From assembly GCA_964416385.1 (NCBI GenBank), contig CAYQDW010000001.1, positions 29,214-93,213 of the forward strand: a stretch of DNA of 64,000 nucleotides. Reading direction: 5' to 3'. Positions 16,410 through 25,925 of the stretch are shown here, piece by piece. Source of the DNA: JAUHWL01 sp964416385 (GTDB lineage Bacteria; Bacteroidota; Bacteroidia; Flavobacteriales; Schleiferiaceae). The notes below the pieces were generated by a model, which ran no database searches, was not told the DNA's origin, and was given only the letters and a program-made list of their open reading frames with translations. Numbering within the stretch: the first letter of the stretch is position 1; every line of letters starts with the position of its first letter. Position numbers and translations under genes: made by a program.

Positions 16410-18872
16410 ATGAAAAAATTATTGCTGGTTGGCTGGGATGCCGCAGATTGGAATGTGATCAATCCATTGTTGGAACAAGGAAAAATGCCGGCTTTAGCTA
16501 GCCTTCTAGCCACAGGAACGCATGGTAACTTGGTTACATTAGATCCGCCAATTTCCCCAATGTTATGGACGAGTATTGCAACGGGTAAGCGGCCTTATAA
16601 ACACGGTATTCATGGTTTTACAGAAGTAGATCCCAACACCCATACAGCAAGACCCGTACGGGTTACCTCGCGTACAGCAAAAGCCGTTTGGAATATTCTT
16701 AATGATTATGCCTTAAAAACCAATGTAATAGGCTGGTGGCCTAGCCATCCTGCTGAGCACATAAATGGGGTTACAATAAGTAATTTTTTTGGGGTTGATG
16801 TAGCAGAAGGCGATAACAACATTGCACATGATGCTATTTATCCGCCAGATTTAAGAGCGGCACTTGAACAATGTGTTGTAAGGCCCAATGAATTAACCGC
16901 TGAAATTTTAGCACCTTTTTTTCCTAATGCCGATGGCATTAACTCAGCAGATGATGCTATTTTAAGGAGTGTGATGCGCATTTTGGCCCAGACATGCAGT
17001 ATACATGCGGCAGCAACGTATGCCTTGGAGCATACCCAATGGCAGTTCACCGCTGTGTATTTTGATGCCATTGACCATTTATGCCATTTGGCGATGAAGT
17101 ATCACCCGCCAAAACTGGAGGCTATTTCAGCATCTGCGTACAACAAGTATCATTACATTGTTGAGGCTGGGTATCGTTTTCACGATATGATGCTTGAGCG
17201 GCTTATTGAGCTTAGTGGTGATGATTGTGCCGTTATGCTAGTGTCTGATCATGGATTTGAAAGCGGACATAAAAGAAAATTATCACTTCCGGAAGAGCCC
17301 GGTGCGCCAGCGCTTGAACACAATCCGTATGGTATCTTTTTGGCAAGTGGTGCCGATTTTAAAAACCAACCTGTTTACGGTGCATCTTTATTAGATATAA
17401 CGCCAACCATACTTGCACACTTCAACATCCCCGTAGGGCAAGATATGGATGGTAGCGTTTTGCCCGTTTTTTCTAATGATAACAAGCATACATCCATCCC
17501 AACACATGAGCGTGAACACTTGGGTAAGGACTATGGCATGGTACCAGATGCATCTTCAGAAGTTGACGCACAGCTTTTGGCACAGCTTGAAGCCCTCGGG
17601 TATATAGAGAAGAGTAATGCGCAGTCTGCTCAAACTATTTTAGCAGAAAATCAATATTATTTGGCCCGTAGCTATGCGGATGGTGGTCAGATAAACAGTG
17701 CCTTATCGCTTATGGAGAAGCTGGTAAAGGCATTTCCAACGGTGCAACGCTACCTGCACTTTAAAGCTAATCTATTCGTACAAAATGCTGATTACACATC
17801 GTTAAAAGCACTCATCGCCCCTTGGCCAAACACGGCTAATAAAACCTTTTACACTGGTTTAATCCATTTACAAAGTGGTTTAATCAAGTCAGCCATAGCG
17901 TCTTTTGATGGTTTGGTTAATACTAAAAATGATGTTTTATTGGCACAGGTTGCGCGCGCATTTATGCAAGCTGGTTATTATGAAGAGGCTACAAGATATG
18001 CTAAGCTTGCGCATGATTTTAATAAACAAAACCATGTGGCGTTGGCTATTTTGGGCGAAATAGCACTGGCTAATGAAACGTGGGAACAGGCTTTGTCCTA
18101 TTTTTTTGCAACATTAAAATTACGGTATTATCAACCTAATGTGCATTACAACATAGGTGTGGCCCTGTATTGGTTGGGATATTATGAAGAAGCATCATCC
18201 GCATTAAAGTTGGCTTTACAATTCAGGCCAGGTCTACTTGCTGCCCATGAATTGCTCAAAGAAGTCTTGTTAGAAAAGCTTAATCGCACTGAAGAATGGC
18301 GTGTATTTAACCAGCAAAAAATGGTTCAGCCCATCTGTGTGGTTACTGGGCATCCGCGTAGCGGCACAAGCATGATGATGCAAATGTTACAGGCTGGTGG
18401 GGTTGATATTGCAACTGACGCTATACGGGTAGCAGATAAAAATAACAGTGAAGGTTATTTAGAACTAGAAGCGGTGAAGCATATCGCTACCGATCAAACT
18501 TTTCTGCATAGTTGTGCTGGTAAAGCAGTTAAAATTGTGATTCCGTTGTTACGCTTGGTGCAACCGTTTTATCCGCTCAAGGTGATATGGATGGTTAGAA
18601 ATCACACCAGTACACTAAAAAGCCAGCAAATATTAAAAGGCGGTTCTGTAAAGAATGCAGCTTTTAGTCTATCGCAAACCATGCTGGTAGAAGAAGAGCG
18701 GTTGGCAAGTTGGTTAAATCGGTATCCACACATTACCTATCTTAAAATACAGTACGAAGAGGCATTGGCTGAGCCTGATCGCGCAGCACAAAAAATAGCG
18801 GCTTTTTTAGGGCGAGATTTTGACCCCAAGGCTGCATCTGCCATTATAAATCAGCAATTAAATCATCATTAA
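16410..18872 (+). CDS. Fusion of alkaline-phosphatase-superfamily phosphodiesterase, TPR region and sulfotransferase-like domain
   Basis: 820 residues without an obvious signal peptide. Residues 1-370 form a type I phosphodiesterase/nucleotide pyrophosphatase domain: metal ligand D10, candidate nucleophile T54 in SPMLWTSIATG, YFDAIDHLCH (about 216-225) and VSDHGFESGHKRK (about 279-291). Residues about 410-615 are TPR-like helical repeats. Residues about 640-815 look like a sulfotransferase: phosphosulfate loop TGHPRSGTS (about 647-655) and an R...S 3'-phosphate pair in VRNHTSTLKS. PAPS is the usual sulfate donor for this fold. I infer an enzyme acting on a sulfated or phosphorylated metabolite; the substrate is unknown and the combination is unusual. 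No sulfate activation genes are nearby. Confidence 0.85.
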   Translation: MKKLLLVGWDAADWNVINPLLEQGKMPALASLLATGTHGNLVTLDPPISPMLWTSIATGKRPYKHGIHGFTEVDPNTHTARPVRVTSRTAKAVWNILNDYALKTNVIGWWPSHPAEHINGVTISNFFGVDVAEGDNNIAHDAIYPPDLRAALEQCVVRPNELTAEILAPFFPNADGINSADDAILRSVMRILAQTCSIHAAATYALEHTQWQFTAVYFDAIDHLCHLAMKYHPPKLEAISASAYNKYHYIVEAGYRFHDMMLERLIELSGDDCAVMLVSDHGFESGHKRKLSLPEEPGAPALEHNPYGIFLASGADFKNQPVYGASLLDITPTILAHFNIPVGQDMDGSVLPVFSNDNKHTSIPTHEREHLGKDYGMVPDASSEVDAQLLAQLEALGYIEKSNAQSAQTILAENQYYLARSYADGGQINSALSLMEKLVKAFPTVQRYLHFKANLFVQNADYTSLKALIAPWPNTANKTFYTGLIHLQSGLIKSAIASFDGLVNTKNDVLLAQVARAFMQAGYYEEATRYAKLAHDFNKQNHVALAILGEIALANETWEQALSYFFATLKLRYYQPNVHYNIGVALYWLGYYEEASSALKLALQFRPGLLAAHELLKEVLLEKLNRTEEWRVFNQQKMVQPICVVTGHPRSGTSMMMQMLQAGGVDIATDAIRVADKNNSEGYLELEAVKHIATDQTFLHSCAGKAVKIVIPLLRLVQPFYPLKVIWMVRNHTSTLKSQQILKGGSVKNAAFSLSQTMLVEEERLASWLNRYPHITYLKIQYEEALAEPDRAAQKIAAFLGRDFDPKAASAIINQQLNHH

Positions 18873-18941
18873 CAAACACTTGGCCAGTGCATTTTTTCGG
18901 TAACAAAACTTTGCGCAACTTTGGCAGCACTACATAAAAGC

Positions 18942-19778
18942 ATGAAAAAAGATTTAAAAAAAGAGTTAATTCACTATTCCTCAGCCGCCGCAGCCCTTTT
19001 AGGTGTAGCTGAAGTGAATGGCCAGTATCAATACACCAATATCACAGATACCACTGTAGACTACAATAACGGGTTTTACAATCTTGATTTAGATCAGGAT
19101 GGTGAAAATGATTTTACCCTAAGACAGTATGTTGATACGGGCGCAGCTGGTAACACCAATGCGGTAATTATACAGCCTTACACCAATACTATAAATCGTG
19201 TGGCAGGCGAAAAACAAGGCCAATACAATTATCCATTTAACCTTATGGCCGCTACCGTGGTTGATAACACTACAGATTGGGATGGCATTGGCGGACAATT
19301 TACCACAGGATATATGGCCTTTGTAGTAGATGGACAAGCTTATCCTAATAGCAACTGGATTGGTCCGATATCTGATGGTTATTTAGGTTTACAATTGGTA
19401 AAACCCACGGGCGTACATTACGGCTGGGCGCGTCTGAGTATATCAGAAGATTGTGCGGGTTTTACAGTCCGCGATTTTGCTGTGAATCTTACAGCAGATT
19501 CATCCATTGTTGTGGGTGCTGAATTACTAGGTGATATTGAAAATTTACTTAGCCGAGTACAAATTGCCGTAAAACCAGGCGAGCTGATGATTAATCACGC
19601 TGCACTAGATGCTGAAATAGTGTTTAGGTTGGTGGGAATTAACGGCAGTGTATTAAAAACCGAAAGCGCCTCAGAAAATGGTAGTACACTAATCTCAATT
19701 AGTGATTTACCACATGCGCTTTATATTTTAGAGATAGAAAGCAACGGCTTAGTAAGGCGAGAAAAACTCGTTTTGTAA
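18942..19778 (+). CDS. Secreted protein with type IX secretion C-terminal sorting domain
   Basis: 278 residues. The charged N-terminus MKKDLKKELIHYSS followed by an Ala/Leu stretch looks like the long-n-region signal peptides of Flavobacteriia, ending near residue 27. The middle is Asn/Asp/Thr-rich, with a DLDQDGENDF calcium-loop-like segment (about 46-55). The last 75 residues end in a typical type A sorting domain (LPHALYILEIESNGLVRREKLVL region), so it should be exported by the type IX system. The ATG at 18942 was preferred to an upstream TTG. Function of the passenger unknown; no catalytic motif seen. Confidence 0.85.
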   Translation: MKKDLKKELIHYSSAAAALLGVAEVNGQYQYTNITDTTVDYNNGFYNLDLDQDGENDFTLRQYVDTGAAGNTNAVIIQPYTNTINRVAGEKQGQYNYPFNLMAATVVDNTTDWDGIGGQFTTGYMAFVVDGQAYPNSNWIGPISDGYLGLQLVKPTGVHYGWARLSISEDCAGFTVRDFAVNLTADSSIVVGAELLGDIENLLSRVQIAVKPGELMINHAALDAEIVFRLVGINGSVLKTESASENGSTLISISDLPHALYILEIESNGLVRREKLVL

Positions 19779-19952
19779 TAAAAAAAACCTTTAAAAGCGT
19801 CTTTTTGTTTGATGGCGAGCATGTTGCTTCTTTTGCCAGTTTCACAAAGCTTTACAAATTTGAAGGTCTTTTATTGACAATCGTTTTACTTCTGTTTGGT
19901 AAATTCGCACGCAGTCAAAAAATAATAGATAATTAACCTAAAATAGTAGTCC

Positions 19953-22223
19953 ATGATCTTTGATCTTGATATGATTCGCCAGGTTTATGCGCGATTCCCA
20001 GAGCGTGTAGACGCGGCCCGTAAATTACTTGGCAGACCTTTAACACTTTCAGAAAAAATCCTTTACGCCCACCTTTGGGATGGTAATCCTGAAACAGTTT
20101 ATGAGCGCGGTTCAAGTTATGTAGACTTTGCACCAGATCGCGTAGCCATGCAAGATGCCACTGCGCAAATGGCCTTATTACAATTTATGCAAGCTGGTAG
20201 AGATACGGCTGCTGTACCAAGCACCGTGCATTGTGATCACCTGATACAGGCGCGTATTGGTGCAGATAAAGATCTTCAAGAGGCCATCAATAAAAACAAC
20301 GAAGTATTTAATTTTCTTGAATCTGTATCCAACAAATATGGCATAGGCTTTTGGAAACCAGGTGCGGGTATTATTCACCAGGTGGTTTTAGAGAACTATG
20401 CTTTTCCTGGCGGCATGATGATAGGTACAGATAGCCACACTGTAAATGCTGGAGGATTAGGCATGGTTGCCGTTGGTGTTGGTGGTGCTGATGCCGTAGA
20501 TGTTATGGCTGGCATGCCTTGGGAATTGAAATTTCCTAAACTCATTGGGGTAAAGCTTACTGGTAAAATGAACGGGTGGACATCAGCAAAAGATGTTATC
20601 CTAAAAGTTGCCGGAATTTTAACCGTAAAAGGTGGAACTGGTGCCATTGTTGAATACTTTGGCGAGGGTGCCAAATCTCTCTCTTGTACAGGAAAAGGCA
20701 CAATTTGTAACATGGGTGCAGAAATCGGGGCCACCACATCTACCTTTGGTTATGACGATAGTATGGCGCGCTACCTCAAGGCAACCGGTAGGGCAGAAGT
20801 AGCAGCCCTTGCAGATGCCATTGCACCTTATTTAACAGGTGATGATGAGGTTTACGCCAACCCCGATAAGTACTTTGACCAACTCATAGAAATTAACTTA
20901 AGTGAATTAGAACCACATCTCAATGGGCCTTTTACACCAGATTTGGCAACGCCAATAAGTAAGGTTCGTGAGGTTGCTGAGGCTAATGGTTGGCCGCTAC
21001 AGGTGCAAGTTGGTCTAATAGGGTCTTGTACCAATAGTTCCTATGAAGACTTAACGCGCTCGGCTTCAATAGCCAAGCAAGCTGGAGAAAAGCATTTAAA
21101 AGCCAAATCTAAATTTACCATTACACCAGGCAGTGAGCAAGTACGCTTTACGGCAGAGCGCGATGGTATTTTAGATACATTCGATAAAATTGGTGGCGTT
21201 GTACTAGCAAATGCCTGCGGCCCTTGTATTGGCCAGTGGGATAGAGAAGGTGCAGACAAAGCTGAGAAAAACACCATTGTACATTCATTTAACCGCAACT
21301 TTGCTAAACGTGCAGACGGTAATCCTAATACGCATGCGTTTGTGGGTTCGCCAGAAATAGTTACTGCGCTTGCCATTGCTGGCGATTTAGGTTTTAACCC
21401 TTTAAAAGATACTCTCATTAATGCCAATGGAGAAGAAGTTATGCTAGATCCGCCTGCAGGTATAGAGTTGCCTACCAGTGGTTTTAGCGTTGATGATGCC
21501 GGTTATCAGGCACCTGCGGCAGACGGTAGTGATGTGCAAGTTGTTGTAAAACCAGATTCTAATCGCCTACAATTGCTAGAGCCTTTTCAGCCTTGGGATG
21601 GTAAAAATCTTCTAGGTGCAAGGCTTTTGATTAAAGCTTTTGGCAAGTGTACAACAGACCATATTTCTATGGCTGGCCCTTGGTTGCGTTTTAGAGGACA
21701 TTTAGACAATATTGCAAACAACACTTTAACCGGTGCTGTAAATGCCTTTAATAAAGAAACCAACAATGTAAAAAATGTCATTGAAGGTACTTATGGTGAA
21801 GTTCCTGCTGTACAGCGTGCATACAAAGCAGCAGGAGTACCAACCATTGTTGTAGGTGACCATAATTATGGTGAAGGTTCATCGCGTGAGCATGCAGCTA
21901 TGCAGCCGCGCCATTTGGGTGTACGGGCGGTCTTGGTAAAGAGCTTTGCACGTATCCATGAAACTAACTTGAAAAAGCAAGGTATGCTAGCGCTAACCTT
22001 TGCAAATGAGGCCGACTACGATAAAATTCAGGAAGATGATACTTTCAACTTTGTTGATTTAGCTGAGTTTGCGCCAGGTAAGCAAATAACCATAGAGGTG
22101 GTGCATGCTAACGGTACACAAGATGTGATCAAGGCAAATCATACCTACAATCAGCAGCAAATAGAATGGTTTAAAGCAGGAAGCGCATTAAACCTTATTA
22201 AAGCTCAGTATGCTGCTAAATAA
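19953..22223 (+). CDS. acn: Aconitate hydratase (mitochondrial-type aconitase)
   Basis: TCA-cycle enzyme converting citrate to isocitrate. 756 residues, the length of the mitochondrial (ACO2-like) form rather than the longer AcnA or AcnB. The Fe-S cysteines are in STVHCDHL (about C95), SCTNSSYED (about C356) and ACGPCIGQW (about C419 and C422). The C-terminal swivel domain contains GSSREHAA (about 643-650). It is monocistronic, with a strong terminator 19 bases after the stop that also faces the convergent gene. Confidence 0.96.
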   Translation: MIFDLDMIRQVYARFPERVDAARKLLGRPLTLSEKILYAHLWDGNPETVYERGSSYVDFAPDRVAMQDATAQMALLQFMQAGRDTAAVPSTVHCDHLIQARIGADKDLQEAINKNNEVFNFLESVSNKYGIGFWKPGAGIIHQVVLENYAFPGGMMIGTDSHTVNAGGLGMVAVGVGGADAVDVMAGMPWELKFPKLIGVKLTGKMNGWTSAKDVILKVAGILTVKGGTGAIVEYFGEGAKSLSCTGKGTICNMGAEIGATTSTFGYDDSMARYLKATGRAEVAALADAIAPYLTGDDEVYANPDKYFDQLIEINLSELEPHLNGPFTPDLATPISKVREVAEANGWPLQVQVGLIGSCTNSSYEDLTRSASIAKQAGEKHLKAKSKFTITPGSEQVRFTAERDGILDTFDKIGGVVLANACGPCIGQWDREGADKAEKNTIVHSFNRNFAKRADGNPNTHAFVGSPEIVTALAIAGDLGFNPLKDTLINANGEEVMLDPPAGIELPTSGFSVDDAGYQAPAADGSDVQVVVKPDSNRLQLLEPFQPWDGKNLLGARLLIKAFGKCTTDHISMAGPWLRFRGHLDNIANNTLTGAVNAFNKETNNVKNVIEGTYGEVPAVQRAYKAAGVPTIVVGDHNYGEGSSREHAAMQPRHLGVRAVLVKSFARIHETNLKKQGMLALTFANEADYDKIQEDDTFNFVDLAEFAPGKQITIEVVHANGTQDVIKANHTYNQQQIEWFKAGSALNLIKAQYAAK

Positions 22224-22241
22224 GAATGGAACTTAGAAATT

Positions 22242-22280
22242 AAAAAGCCCCGTTAGCAAATTGCCAACGGGGCTTTTTTA
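22242..22280. terminator. Bidirectional terminator between acn and the convergent gene
   Basis: Long stem: AAAAAGCCCCGTTAGC pairs with GCCAACGGGGCTTTTTT with one mismatch and a small loop. A-run and T-run flank the stem, so it can stop transcription from both sides. Confidence 0.92.
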
Positions 22281-22296
22281 TATTCTATAAATGCGC

Positions 22297-23109
22297 CTAG
22301 AATAGGCCGCCAATTTTTAAACCAGCACCAAAAGCCAACGGTAAGTCGCGGTTGCCGCCAGTAAAACCATATTGGTTAATATCTACATCGCTGGTAAACC
22401 CGTACCCCAAAGCAACATACCAATCAATTAAGAATGCATCAGAATAAACTACCTGCTTGCCAAGATTAATCATTACTGCAAAGCCAGTGGTGTTTTTACG
22501 CTCTTCTTTGTAGACGAACATATTGTCCTCGTAGGTATAAATATTTGTATTTCTAGAGTAGTGGGTAAAAATGATTTCAGGTTTAACATAACCACCCTTT
22601 AAAATATGGGCATAGCGCATGCCGCGTGTATAGTAGTCTGGTGAACGCATGAATTTTAATCCACCCCGTAATACAGCACCTCGCGCTTGTACATCAAACG
22701 GGTCAAAGCCTAAACCAATAATTCCTAATTCTGTTTCCCAGCTTTTACCCGGAGCAATGCTTCGTTCATAACCCACATAAAAAGCGTTAGTTAAGGGCGA
22801 GAAAAAATTGACTTTTAAGGCATTTTTATTCTGACTTGCGTACAACTCAGAATCTTCAAATGAGTTACCCGCAAACTCATAAACTTGTCCTGTTTCTAAT
22901 CTGATTTTTGCCACTTTGGCTTTTTCAATGACCAAAACGGGATCTTCTAATTGCGCAGGCCAATTCTTGTATTTGATTTCATCAATGCCCAATTCAATAA
23001 CTTTTACCTCTATGACGCTGCCATTGCGCATGGTCATAAAATCTTGAGCCAATAGAATTTGGCATGTAAGCATTGAAAATAATGCAGTTAATAGTGTTGT
23101 TTGTTTCAT
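22297..23109 (-). CDS. Exported outer-membrane beta-barrel-like protein, unknown function
   Basis: 270 residues from the ATG at 23107-23109. A signal peptide (MKQTTLLTALFSMLTCQILLAQ) follows that start directly; the longer frame adds 24 residues that overlap the promoter region and is rejected. A short N-terminal segment about residues 25-75 (MRNGSVIEVKVIELG...) resembles the small conserved domain seen before Bacteroidota barrel proteins. The rest alternates aromatic and glycine residues, as in a small outer-membrane barrel, ending in F. Role unknown. It is divergent from the MFS gene. Confidence 0.8.
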   Translation of the reverse strand: MKQTTLLTALFSMLTCQILLAQDFMTMRNGSVIEVKVIELGIDEIKYKNWPAQLEDPVLVIEKAKVAKIRLETGQVYEFAGNSFEDSELYASQNKNALKVNFFSPLTNAFYVGYERSIAPGKSWETELGIIGLGFDPFDVQARGAVLRGGLKFMRSPDYYTRGMRYAHILKGGYVKPEIIFTHYSRNTNIYTYEDNMFVYKEERKNTTGFAVMINLGKQVVYSDAFLIDWYVALGYGFTSDVDINQYGFTGGNRDLPLAFGAGLKIGGLF

Positions 23110-23186
23110 AATTATGAAATAACGAATTAGTGGGTAAAGATACACCAGTTCTATGTGTTTCAATTTTTTTCCCATCTTCACACGCT

Positions 23187-24473
23187 ATGAAAAAAGTATT
23201 CAATCGTACCCAAAAAGCCTGGGCCTTTTATGACTGGGCAAACTCTGTGTATAGTTTAGTAATCGGTACGGTATTGTTGCCTATTTATTACGAAGCCATC
23301 ACCTCAGATGCAGGCCTTGATACATTGCATTTTTTGGGGATGCAGTTTCATAATACAGAGCTTTATTCTTACGTCATATCTTTTTCATTCTTAATCATAG
23401 CCATATTGTCGCCCTATCTCGCTTCAATGGCAGACTACTCAGGTAAGAAGACCAGCTTTATGAAATTCTTTGTTTATCTCGGTAGCTTGGCCTGTATGGG
23501 GCTGTTTTTGTTTGATGATACTACCATTTGGTTAGGACTAACGGCTGCTTTATTTGCGAGTATTGGCTTTACAGGTAGTTTGGTTTTTTACAATGCTTTT
23601 TTGCCAGAAATCGCTTTGCCAGAGTTGCAAGACCGATTAAGTGCCAGAGGATTTGCCTTGGGCTATTTTGGGAGCAGTCTGCTCTTAATCTTAAACTTGG
23701 TGATGGTACAAAAGCCAGAATGGTTTGCCTTTGAAAACGCTGGTGCTGCAACGCGTACGTCTTTTTTAATGGTCGGAATTTGGTGGATAGGCTTTAGTCA
23801 GTACACTTTTAAAAACATGCCCAATGGTACTAAAAAAGAAGGACCAAAGCCTAAAAATACGCTTTTGCATGGTTACGAGAAATTGGCAGAAGTTTGGAAG
23901 GAATTCATGAAAATACCCCGCTTACGCAGATTTTTATTTAGCTTCTTTTGGTACGGTACGGGGGTTCAAACGGTCATTTTATTAGCATCTATTTTTGGAA
24001 AGAAAGTACTTTTTCTTGAAGCAGGCCAACTTATCATTAGTATCTTAATCATTCAATTTGTTGCCATTGTTGGGGCGCTTCTTTTTAGTAGGTTATCTAA
24101 AAAATTAGGTAATATAAAAGCTTTAGGCATCGCAGTTTTTATTTGGATTGGCGTTTGTATTTCGGCCTATTATGTAGCAGATGCCAACCAATTTTACATG
24201 GTAGGAGCAACTGTGGGCCTGGTGATGGGTGGTATTCAATCGCTTAGTCGCTCAACATATTCTAAAATGCTACCAGAAACACATGATCATGCCACATATT
24301 TTAGCTTTTATGATGTTACAGAAAAAGTAGCAACCATGGTAGGCACCTTTTCTATAGGCATGATAGAGAGCCTCACCGGAGATTTACGCAATGCGGCTTT
24401 GGTGCTTATGTTGTTTTTTATTTTGGGATTTGTGCAGCTCCTTCGCATCCCGAAGTCAAAATTTGTGTATTAA
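23187..24473 (+). CDS. MFS transporter, UMF1/Atg22-like family
   Basis: 428 residues with about 12 predicted membrane helices. The N-terminus has the UMF1-type segment KAWAFYDWANSVYS (about 9-22). The ATG at 23187 was chosen because this conserved segment starts there; the upstream extension overlaps the divergent promoter. The family is related to yeast vacuolar Atg22, an amino-acid exporter, but bacterial substrates are not established. Monocistronic in appearance. Confidence 0.9.
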   Translation: MKKVFNRTQKAWAFYDWANSVYSLVIGTVLLPIYYEAITSDAGLDTLHFLGMQFHNTELYSYVISFSFLIIAILSPYLASMADYSGKKTSFMKFFVYLGSLACMGLFLFDDTTIWLGLTAALFASIGFTGSLVFYNAFLPEIALPELQDRLSARGFALGYFGSSLLLILNLVMVQKPEWFAFENAGAATRTSFLMVGIWWIGFSQYTFKNMPNGTKKEGPKPKNTLLHGYEKLAEVWKEFMKIPRLRRFLFSFFWYGTGVQTVILLASIFGKKVLFLEAGQLIISILIIQFVAIVGALLFSRLSKKLGNIKALGIAVFIWIGVCISAYYVADANQFYMVGATVGLVMGGIQSLSRSTYSKMLPETHDHATYFSFYDVTEKVATMVGTFSIGMIESLTGDLRNAALVLMLFFILGFVQLLRIPKSKFVY

Positions 24474-24481
24474 AGAAAGGG

Positions 24482-24886
24482 TTACTCTATGCGTATGCAT
24501 TGGTCTAGCCTGCATAGAACATTTCCCAATATATCGTCTTCAATACCTACTACACGGCCTTTTACCTTTAGGCTTTCGCCAACTTTCGGCAATGGTGCTG
24601 TAAAAGTGCTGTCTACAGCGCATAAAAAAACGTCATCAAGTATAAAGCTATGGGTTGCACTTTCTGTAACTCGGCCTTCTAAAATAACGGCTGTGTTGGT
24701 ATATTTTTCAGAGAAATCTGCCTGATTAGCGCTAAGTATTTCATTAAACCCGGCAGCAGAACCGGTATACGAGGCCTCTTCTTCAGAATAATCTACGTGG
24801 GCTTTGTTGTAAACACCAAACCAGAGGTATGCGCCAACGAGGATAACACCAATGCCAGCAATCAATAAACCATTTGTACGTTTCAT
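24482..24886 (-). CDS. Membrane-anchored OB-fold (tRNA_anti-like) protein
   Basis: 134 residues from the ATG at 24884-24886. A single N-terminal membrane helix (about 5-23) is followed by a small domain whose pattern (VILEGRVTES...FILDD...VGESLKVKGRVVGIEDDILG) matches the tRNA_anti-like OB-fold family common in Bacteroidota. Upstream codons in the longer frame are rejected because they precede the membrane anchor and overlap the divergent gene. In this genome type such proteins often accompany c-type cytochrome and YceI genes, which start just upstream on the other strand. Function unknown. Confidence 0.82.
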   Translation of the reverse strand: MKRTNGLLIAGIGVILVGAYLWFGVYNKAHVDYSEEEASYTGSAAGFNEILSANQADFSEKYTNTAVILEGRVTESATHSFILDDVFLCAVDSTFTAPLPKVGESLKVKGRVVGIEDDILGNVLCRLDQCIRIE

Positions 24887-25005
24887 AGAATAAAAACATT
24901 CATTACTAAACCGCTTGTTATCTTCGTTGTTTAGATAGTTTAGCGCAGTTAATGCGAAGTTCAATTTATTTAATCATTGTCTTTAAAGTTCAAAGATATT
25001 TACTC

Positions 25006-25368
25006 ATGTTAAAAATTTTTAGTGTGTTATCTGTCATGGTGCTCTTGGCAAGTTCTTGTACCTATAATAATATTGAGGATGCTTACGGCAACAAGATAGG
25101 CGAATGCGATACCGCAGTGGTTTCTTATGCGCTAGATGTGGCGCCAATCATAGATATGCAATGTGTAACCTGTCACGGATCAATTTCGCCACAGGCGGGC
25201 CTAGATTTAAGTTCTTACGAAAAAGTATTCGCCCAAAAAGAAAACATCATTAATAGAATTAACAGACCACTTGGAGACCCATTTGTTATGCCGCAAAGCG
25301 GACCAATGTCATCGTGTAAAATAAATACGATTAACGCTTGGGTTAATCAAGGTGCCCTAAACAATTAA
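25006..25368 (+). CDS. Small c-type cytochrome-like lipoprotein
   Basis: 120 residues. Lipoprotein signal with lipobox LASSC (C18). One haem-binding motif C53-V-T-C56-H57, and candidate distal methionines in VMPQSGPM near the end. Periplasmic or outer-membrane electron carrier, or simply a haem-binding cap domain of the planctomycete cytochrome c type. The ATG at 25006 was chosen since the signal peptide starts there. It precedes yceI by 11 bases and the barrel gene after it, forming a three-gene unit. Confidence 0.85.
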   Translation: MLKIFSVLSVMVLLASSCTYNNIEDAYGNKIGECDTAVVSYALDVAPIIDMQCVTCHGSISPQAGLDLSSYEKVFAQKENIINRINRPLGDPFVMPQSGPMSSCKINTINAWVNQGALNN

Positions 25369-25379
25369 TACCCTTAATC

Positions 25380-25916
25380 ATGAGATTGATAATTATTGCC
25401 TGTCTATTCGGCCTAACCCAACAAACCTTTGCCCAAAAATATCTTACCAGAGAGGCCTATCTTAAATTTTTTGGTAGTACGCCAATAGAAAATATTGAAG
25501 CTGTTACCAACCAAGCGAGTAGCGTTATTGATGTGACCACTAATGAGGTTGTTTTTCAAGTGCTCTTAAACAGCTTTACGTTCGAAAAAGCGCTTATGCA
25601 AGAGCATTTTAATGAAAACTATGTAGAGTCTGAGAAATACCCAAAATGTGTTTTTAAGGGAAAAATAAAGGAAGCGGTATCATTAAGTAAAACGGGCACG
25701 TACAAGGTTACCATAGCCGGAAGTATGACCCTACATGGCGTAACTCGACCTATAGAAGTTAGCGCAGATATTACCGTAGAGAAATCCACCATTAAACTTA
25801 TGTCAACTTTTGTAATTGTTCCAGAAGATTATGAGATCATCATTCCAGGTGCAGTACGAGATAAAATTGCCAAGTCTATGGAGGTTACCGTAAAAGCCGC
25901 ATATAAACCTGTATAA
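25380..25916 (+). CDS. YceI-family periplasmic protein
   Basis: 178 residues. Signal peptide (MRLIIIACLFGLTQQTFAQ) followed by a lipocalin-like YceI domain with the typical GTYKVTIAGSMTLHGVTRPIEV segment (about 113-134). Family members bind polyisoprenoid or amide lipids in the periplasm. It lies in the middle of the cytochrome / YceI / barrel operon, which recurs in Bacteroidota and may serve a redox or lipid-carrier function; that is inference. Confidence 0.9.
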   Translation: MRLIIIACLFGLTQQTFAQKYLTREAYLKFFGSTPIENIEAVTNQASSVIDVTTNEVVFQVLLNSFTFEKALMQEHFNENYVESEKYPKCVFKGKIKEAVSLSKTGTYKVTIAGSMTLHGVTRPIEVSADITVEKSTIKLMSTFVIVPEDYEIIIPGAVRDKIAKSMEVTVKAAYKPV

Positions 25917-25925
25917 TCTCAAAAC

